Assembly (NCBI GenBank): GCA_938036435.1
Contig: CALHPU010000064.1
Location: 1 to 64,000 of the forward strand
Length of the DNA stretch: 64,000 nucleotides
Origin: an uncultured Pirellulaceae bacterium
GTDB taxonomy: Bacteria; Planctomycetota; Planctomycetia; Pirellulales; Pirellulaceae
Direction: 5' to 3'
The notes under the pieces are model-generated. The model was not told where the DNA came from. It made no database searches and saw only the letters and a list, made by a program, of their open reading frames with translations. The first letter of the stretch is position 1. Every line of letters begins with the position of its first letter. A program made the translations under genes and the position numbers. Positions 58,364 through 64,000 of this stretch are shown here, piece by piece.

Positions 58364-58426
58364 GCAGATGGCCTACAGATTGGGCCATCTGCGAAGAATA
58401 GGCTTCGGCGGTGTCCGAAGCCTTTT
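58364..58426 (+). terminator. Double hairpin, second one a terminator after hsp20
   Basis: GCAGATGGCC/GGCCATCTGC then AGGCTTCGG/CCGAAGCCT followed by TTTT. Confidence 0.75.
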
Positions 58427-58882
58427 TCGTGTCACGTTTTTGAGTCACCCAATTGTCCAATTGGGAAAGTAGTTGTATGCGTTATATCTTACCTTGATGC
58501 CTCGGTTGTAATTTAGCATGCCGATAGCGTTGCAATCGCTAAGTATTGGCTGAACGATTGCAAAGGTGCCTGTTATTCATCGAGATTCGAACAGAATCAA
58601 TTTGCTGTTCTGGGGCGGTAGGCAATAATTTGGCAGTCAGTGGTGTCGCAAATTCGATATCCGTTTGTTATCAATTTGGAGACGGTTTTGAGGCTTCCCG
58701 CAGTCGCGGACAATCGGTTCAAAAAGCAAACTGACTACTGTGTCGAGCAAATTTGAGTTTTTCATTCAAAAGCCGCTTATCGTCGTGATTGGCACGTCGA
58801 ATGCGTCTGGATAGCTCGGTTAGCCCCAAGGTGCGGGCTAGTGTGTAATTGATCAATTGGTTTAATTTCTGAGGAACAGGAT

Positions 58883-59215
58883 ATGAAATTTTTTGCAACA
58901 CTAATTATTGCAGTGGCGACTTTACTGATCGCACCTGCTCAAGAGAGCCAAGCTCAGTGCTATCGAGGCGGATCTGGCGTTAGCATTGGCATCGGCAGCG
59001 GATTTGGTGGTTTCGGCGGAGGTTTTGGCGGTTTCGGCGGCGGTTTTAATAGCTTCAACAGAGGCTTCGGCGGAGTAGGTATTGGCTACAGTAGTTTTCG
59101 GCCTGTCTACGGTCGCAGTTTCGTTGCGCCAGTCTACGGAGGAGGATTTGGAGGCGGACGTGGCTTTTACGGTGGCGGACGAAGCTTCTACGGCGGAAGA
59201 GGCTGTGGTTGGTAG
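58883..59215 (+). CDS. Secreted Gly/Phe/Tyr-rich low-complexity protein
   Basis: Signal peptide MKFFATLIIAVATLLIAPAQESQAQ, then GFGGFGGGFGGFGGGFNSF... repeats; terminator downstream. Confidence 0.75.
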   Translation: MKFFATLIIAVATLLIAPAQESQAQCYRGGSGVSIGIGSGFGGFGGGFGGFGGGFNSFNRGFGGVGIGYSSFRPVYGRSFVAPVYGGGFGGGRGFYGGGRSFYGGRGCGW

Positions 59216-59267
59216 TCACAAAGGAACGCACTTCGATGCATGAAGTGCGAAGCGAGATTGACGAACC

Positions 59268-59305
59268 AAAAATGCGTGCAAGCCATCTGGCGAGCACGCA
59301 TTTTT
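59268..59305 (+). terminator. Rho-independent terminator
   Basis: AAAAATGCGTGC/GCACGCATTTTT stem followed by T-run. Confidence 0.8.
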
Positions 59306-59337
59306 TTGTGGGTGAGTTTCGTCTGAGACGGCAGAGG

Positions 59338-60510
59338 CTAGACGTCGACTTCGTTGACACTGCGGTGCAAAGGTTCAAGCGTCTTTGTGTTTCGCTCGAT
59401 AGCCAACACCGTCGTGTGACGTTGAGTTCCGTCGAAGCTCGACGCGATAATAGGAAGCACTTGGCGTTTGTCAGGCAAATCCATTCGCAAGACGAAAGAA
59501 CCGTCGTCATTGACTGGAATTGGCGAGCCTTTAATTGTCAAACTGGCGTTGGAGTCGGTCGTCCCATGAATTACCAGATGGGCATCGACTTGGAAATTTA
59601 GTTCGGCCCCAAAACGACTTAGAGACGGGATGTTTTGAATTGCTACGCTGTGCAGAGGTTGGTGCGATTTTTCCTCGAACACGGCCTTAAGATCCGCGGA
59701 GACCTTGGTTGCGTCGTAGCCACCGCTTTGCGCGTAGTATTTTTCGGCGTTGTTAGTAATGTCTGACCAAGACTCATCTCCCTCGGAGTTAGTTGGCATG
59801 GTCAACACTTCGTTGCTTTTGGTAATCAGATAAAACCTGTCAACTTCATCGCCTTCGGACGGTAGAACATACCCGATCGCCAGTCGATAGGATTTATTTG
59901 GTTCTGGTACGTTGATATACCAGTTACTGGCACCACCCTGAATTGGAATTTCTTGAGCCACTTCTTCAAACGAGTTCGTGTTCCCGCGGCTAGAGATTTC
60001 CAGCAACCGCAAAACGGGGATAGCCTTGTGCCAGTAGATTCCCATCGCGATCTTGATTCGGGAAACGGTTGCGGCAGTAATTTCCCAATATCCTTGCAAC
60101 CAAAATGAATCACGCACGATCAGCACAATTCGATCACGCTTGGGTGGTTCTTGGCCCGCATTGTTGATCTCGGAGAATGCGATGTTTCGCAGCTTTTCTT
60201 GCTGCTCGCGCTGCTTTCGCAGTTTTTTGGCGATGGCCGACTCCATTTCGACTTGGCTATCGGCTCTTACGCGTGTTCTCTTGGGGCGCGTTTCGGCAGA
60301 AATGAGAGGCGTTGAGAGGGACTTGCTGGTTGATTGCGCCTTCGCCGTAGCAAGTTTCTTCTTTTGTTTTTCCTTGTCCTTTGCAAGTTTGAACAGAGCT
60401 TTGACAAGCTGGGGTTTTCGCATCGAGTGCCAACCTTGGACACCTTTTTTTCTGGCCATCTGAGCTAGATCGCGTGATGTTCTCTCTTGAAGAGCTGCTT
60501 CAGTAATCAA
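59338..60510 (-). CDS. Rho N-terminal-like domain plus DUF4912 protein
   Basis: TSRDLAQMARKKGVQGWHSMRKPQLVKALFKLAK; PPKRDRIVLIVRDSFWLQGYWEITAATVSRIKIAMG...NWYINVPEPNKSYRLAIGYV. Confidence 0.85.
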   Translation of the reverse strand: MITEAALQERTSRDLAQMARKKGVQGWHSMRKPQLVKALFKLAKDKEKQKKKLATAKAQSTSKSLSTPLISAETRPKRTRVRADSQVEMESAIAKKLRKQREQQEKLRNIAFSEINNAGQEPPKRDRIVLIVRDSFWLQGYWEITAATVSRIKIAMGIYWHKAIPVLRLLEISSRGNTNSFEEVAQEIPIQGGASNWYINVPEPNKSYRLAIGYVLPSEGDEVDRFYLITKSNEVLTMPTNSEGDESWSDITNNAEKYYAQSGGYDATKVSADLKAVFEEKSHQPLHSVAIQNIPSLSRFGAELNFQVDAHLVIHGTTDSNASLTIKGSPIPVNDDGSFVLRMDLPDKRQVLPIIASSFDGTQRHTTVLAIERNTKTLEPLHRSVNEVDV

Positions 60511-61029
60511 GTTTGTCTCCCCGCGCTAGAATGCGCTTCATTGTCTCAATTTGGCACTTACCCATCCTCGCAAAGGCCAAAAATGGTTACCGAAGTCAAT
60601 AAGCTCCTGCGACTTCGCTGTCTTGATCCATATCGCTGCTTCTAGAGGCTTAAGCGCGTGATACGATCGGAAAAGGCGACGATTCCATTAAATTTGAGTG
60701 GGAACAAGCTGTTTTGCGCGTCTTAAGGCAACGCAGTTCTTTGATAAGGGTGGGTTCATCCGCCGTTCTCACAAGCGTCGAGTCTAACCGAAAGATCGTT
60801 TCAATGCAAATTTTCCGAACCCAAACTGCGCGTCGAGAACCCCGTAACTGCACCAGATGCGGGAGTTAGGTTTTTTTATTTTGTTCAGTGGACGTTTGGG
60901 CAAGGAGTCAATTCTCAGGCCACTGTCACTAAACCAAAACTAGAAGAGCTCCACCTGCTTGGTGGGCGCCGCGCGAAGTAGAGGCGGCTAATCGTGGGGG
61001 AGATAACTCAAGCCCGCGACTCTACGGTT

Positions 61030-61431
61030 CTAGGATTTCTCGGCAAAACGCTTCTGGGCGCGTGCGATGGCGACAGCTTTTTGCTTCACCTCGTTAAGCG
61101 CCGGCTGGTCAGAGGGCAGCGCTAATGCTTCTTTGAGAGATTCTTCGGCAGCAGTAAGTGTGATGTCCGCAGCAGGAACCGATTGGCCCGGAAGGACTGA
61201 CAGAACACCATTTTCAATCTGCGCGAATCCGCCGTCGACAAAGTACCGGTCCTCTTTGCCGTCATTGCGGATTCTCAATTCCCCAGCGCCAAGTCGACCG
61301 ATCATTGGAGCGGCCCCCGGAAGGAAACCCGCTTCGCCGTCAGCCAACGGCAGCACCACGAACTCGGCCTCTTGGTCGAGCATCGTTTTTTCAGGAGTGA
61401 CGATTACGATTTGTAATTTACCGGCCATCAA
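61030..61431 (-). CDS. atpC: ATP synthase F1 subunit epsilon
   Basis: KLQIVIVTPEKTMLDQEAEFVVLPLADGEAGFLPGAAPMIGRLGAGELRI. Confidence 0.95.
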   Translation of the reverse strand: MMAGKLQIVIVTPEKTMLDQEAEFVVLPLADGEAGFLPGAAPMIGRLGAGELRIRNDGKEDRYFVDGGFAQIENGVLSVLPGQSVPAADITLTAAEESLKEALALPSDQPALNEVKQKAVAIARAQKRFAEKS

Positions 61432-61503
61432 AAACTCGGGTGTGAGAAACTAATATTTCAAATTTGCTAAATACAATTGCGGACGCAAAGGGCTGCAATC
61501 CGG

Positions 61504-62985
<1,482 letters not shown>

Positions 62986-63014
62986 TCAGGTCAAGTCAAC
63001 AAGTCGTCGCTGTG

Positions 63015-63905
63015 TTAGCCGTTAAGCGCTTCCACGCCACCGATGACTTCCATAATTTCGCCAGTAATTTGCGACTGGCGGGCGCGATTGTAATTTCGTG
63101 ATAGGGTGCGAATCATGTCGTTGGCGTTTTCGGTCGCACTCTTCATCGCCACCATGCGAGCAATCTGCTCACTGACAGCCGCGTCCAAAAAACACTTGAA
63201 CAGTTTTACTTTAAAACTGGTCGGCACAACTTCTTCGAGAATGCTTTCAGCCGATGGGCGGAATTCGTAAATCGATTCACCCTGTTTGGCTTTTTCATCG
63301 ACCGGCGTGTCGGCACCTTCGAGCTTGCCCAGCGGCAATAGCGTTTCGGTGACAACCTGTTGCTTCGCAACGGTGATAAACTTGGTGTACGTCACTTCTA
63401 AACGATCCAATCGACCGGCGGCATACTCTTGCAAGTATCGTTCGGCGATTTTTTGAACTTCGTCGTATTCAGGTTGGTCGTCGAACTGCGTGAACGTTTC
63501 GTCTGTTTCGATCTGACGGAACTTAAATCCAGAGATGCCACGCTTTCCACTGACTTCTAAACGCACATTAGCGATGTCCCGGGAGAGCTCTTCACGTGTC
63601 TTTACACCTAACCGAAGTGCGTTTCCGTTATAGCCACCACAGAGTCCGCGATTTCCAGTCAGTACCAGCAGGGTTGCAGATTCTGTTTTGTCGTGGGCCT
63701 CTAGCAGCGGGTGCGTAACCTCCAAGCCAGCGCGAGCCAAATCGGAAACAACACCGGTGATGCGTTTGGTGTAGTCGCTGGCGGCTGTCGCGCGATCCAT
63801 GGCTTTCTTGAACCGGGCAGTCGCGATCAACTCCATCGTGCGCGTAATCTTTTTGATGTTGCGAATCGACTTACGACGTTTATCAAGGGCTCTGGCATTT
63901 GCCAT
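63015..63905 (-). CDS. atpG: ATP synthase F1 subunit gamma
   Basis: ANARALDKRRKSIRNIKKITRTMELIATARFKKA...RQSQITGEIMEVIGGVEAL. Confidence 0.97.
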   Translation of the reverse strand: MANARALDKRRKSIRNIKKITRTMELIATARFKKAMDRATAASDYTKRITGVVSDLARAGLEVTHPLLEAHDKTESATLLVLTGNRGLCGGYNGNALRLGVKTREELSRDIANVRLEVSGKRGISGFKFRQIETDETFTQFDDQPEYDEVQKIAERYLQEYAAGRLDRLEVTYTKFITVAKQQVVTETLLPLGKLEGADTPVDEKAKQGESIYEFRPSAESILEEVVPTSFKVKLFKCFLDAAVSEQIARMVAMKSATENANDMIRTLSRNYNRARQSQITGEIMEVIGGVEALNG

Positions 63906-64000
63906 GAGTTAACTCGGTAATCTTGTGAACGGATGGGCAAAGGATTGCAGTGCTGACAAAATGCAGACTACAAACGTACGAAATAGGTCTACTTGAAGGA

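Noticed and set aside
60650-60853. 67-aa ORF between the DUF4912 gene and atpC
   Set aside because: No start/RBS or domain support; looks like non-coding or a degenerate repeat.

Overview
This 64 kb window is chromosomal DNA from a planctomycete, probably Pirellulales or Rhodopirellula-like. Support comes from a TIGR03009-type protein, DUF1080, an 'LENLEDRMMLSS' N-terminal motif, abundant intergenic palindromic repeats and multihaem cytochromes. Recognisable landmarks: tmRNA (ssrA, minus strand, tag AEDNSFAMAA); yraN; the distal alpha ribosomal operon (rpmJ-rpsM-rpsK-rpoA-rplQ, with no rpsD between rpsK and rpoA); rsmE; efp/epmB in divergent orientation; and atpG-atpD-atpC at the right end. 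The main accessory content is redox-related: (i) a pentahaem cytochrome followed by a predicted outer-membrane beta-barrel protein (13.9-18.8 kb); (ii) a tightly packed cluster (26.8-36.4 kb) with an FHA-GAF-class III nucleotide cyclase, a membrane-anchored FAD/2Fe-2S reductase, a tetrahaem cytochrome, a protein fusing two cyclic-nucleotide-binding domains to a multi-4Fe-4S ferredoxin module, a bis-His membrane protein (possible b-type cytochrome) and a decahaem cytochrome. I read (ii) as a candidate cyclic-nucleotide-controlled electron-transfer module. Another strong lead is a small lipoprotein with a heavy-metal-associated (HMA) domain whose conserved metal-binding Cys is an in-frame TGA. 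The domain continues intact after the TGA, a plausible bacterial SECIS hairpin follows it, and a terminator follows the full-length reading frame, so it is a candidate selenoprotein. I also report a 129-bp MITE-like element present twice, other palindromic and tandem repeats, and an unannotated 34-aa membrane microprotein with its own terminator. No CRISPR array, prophage or complete IS was seen. All family names come from reading motifs by eye; no searches were run.
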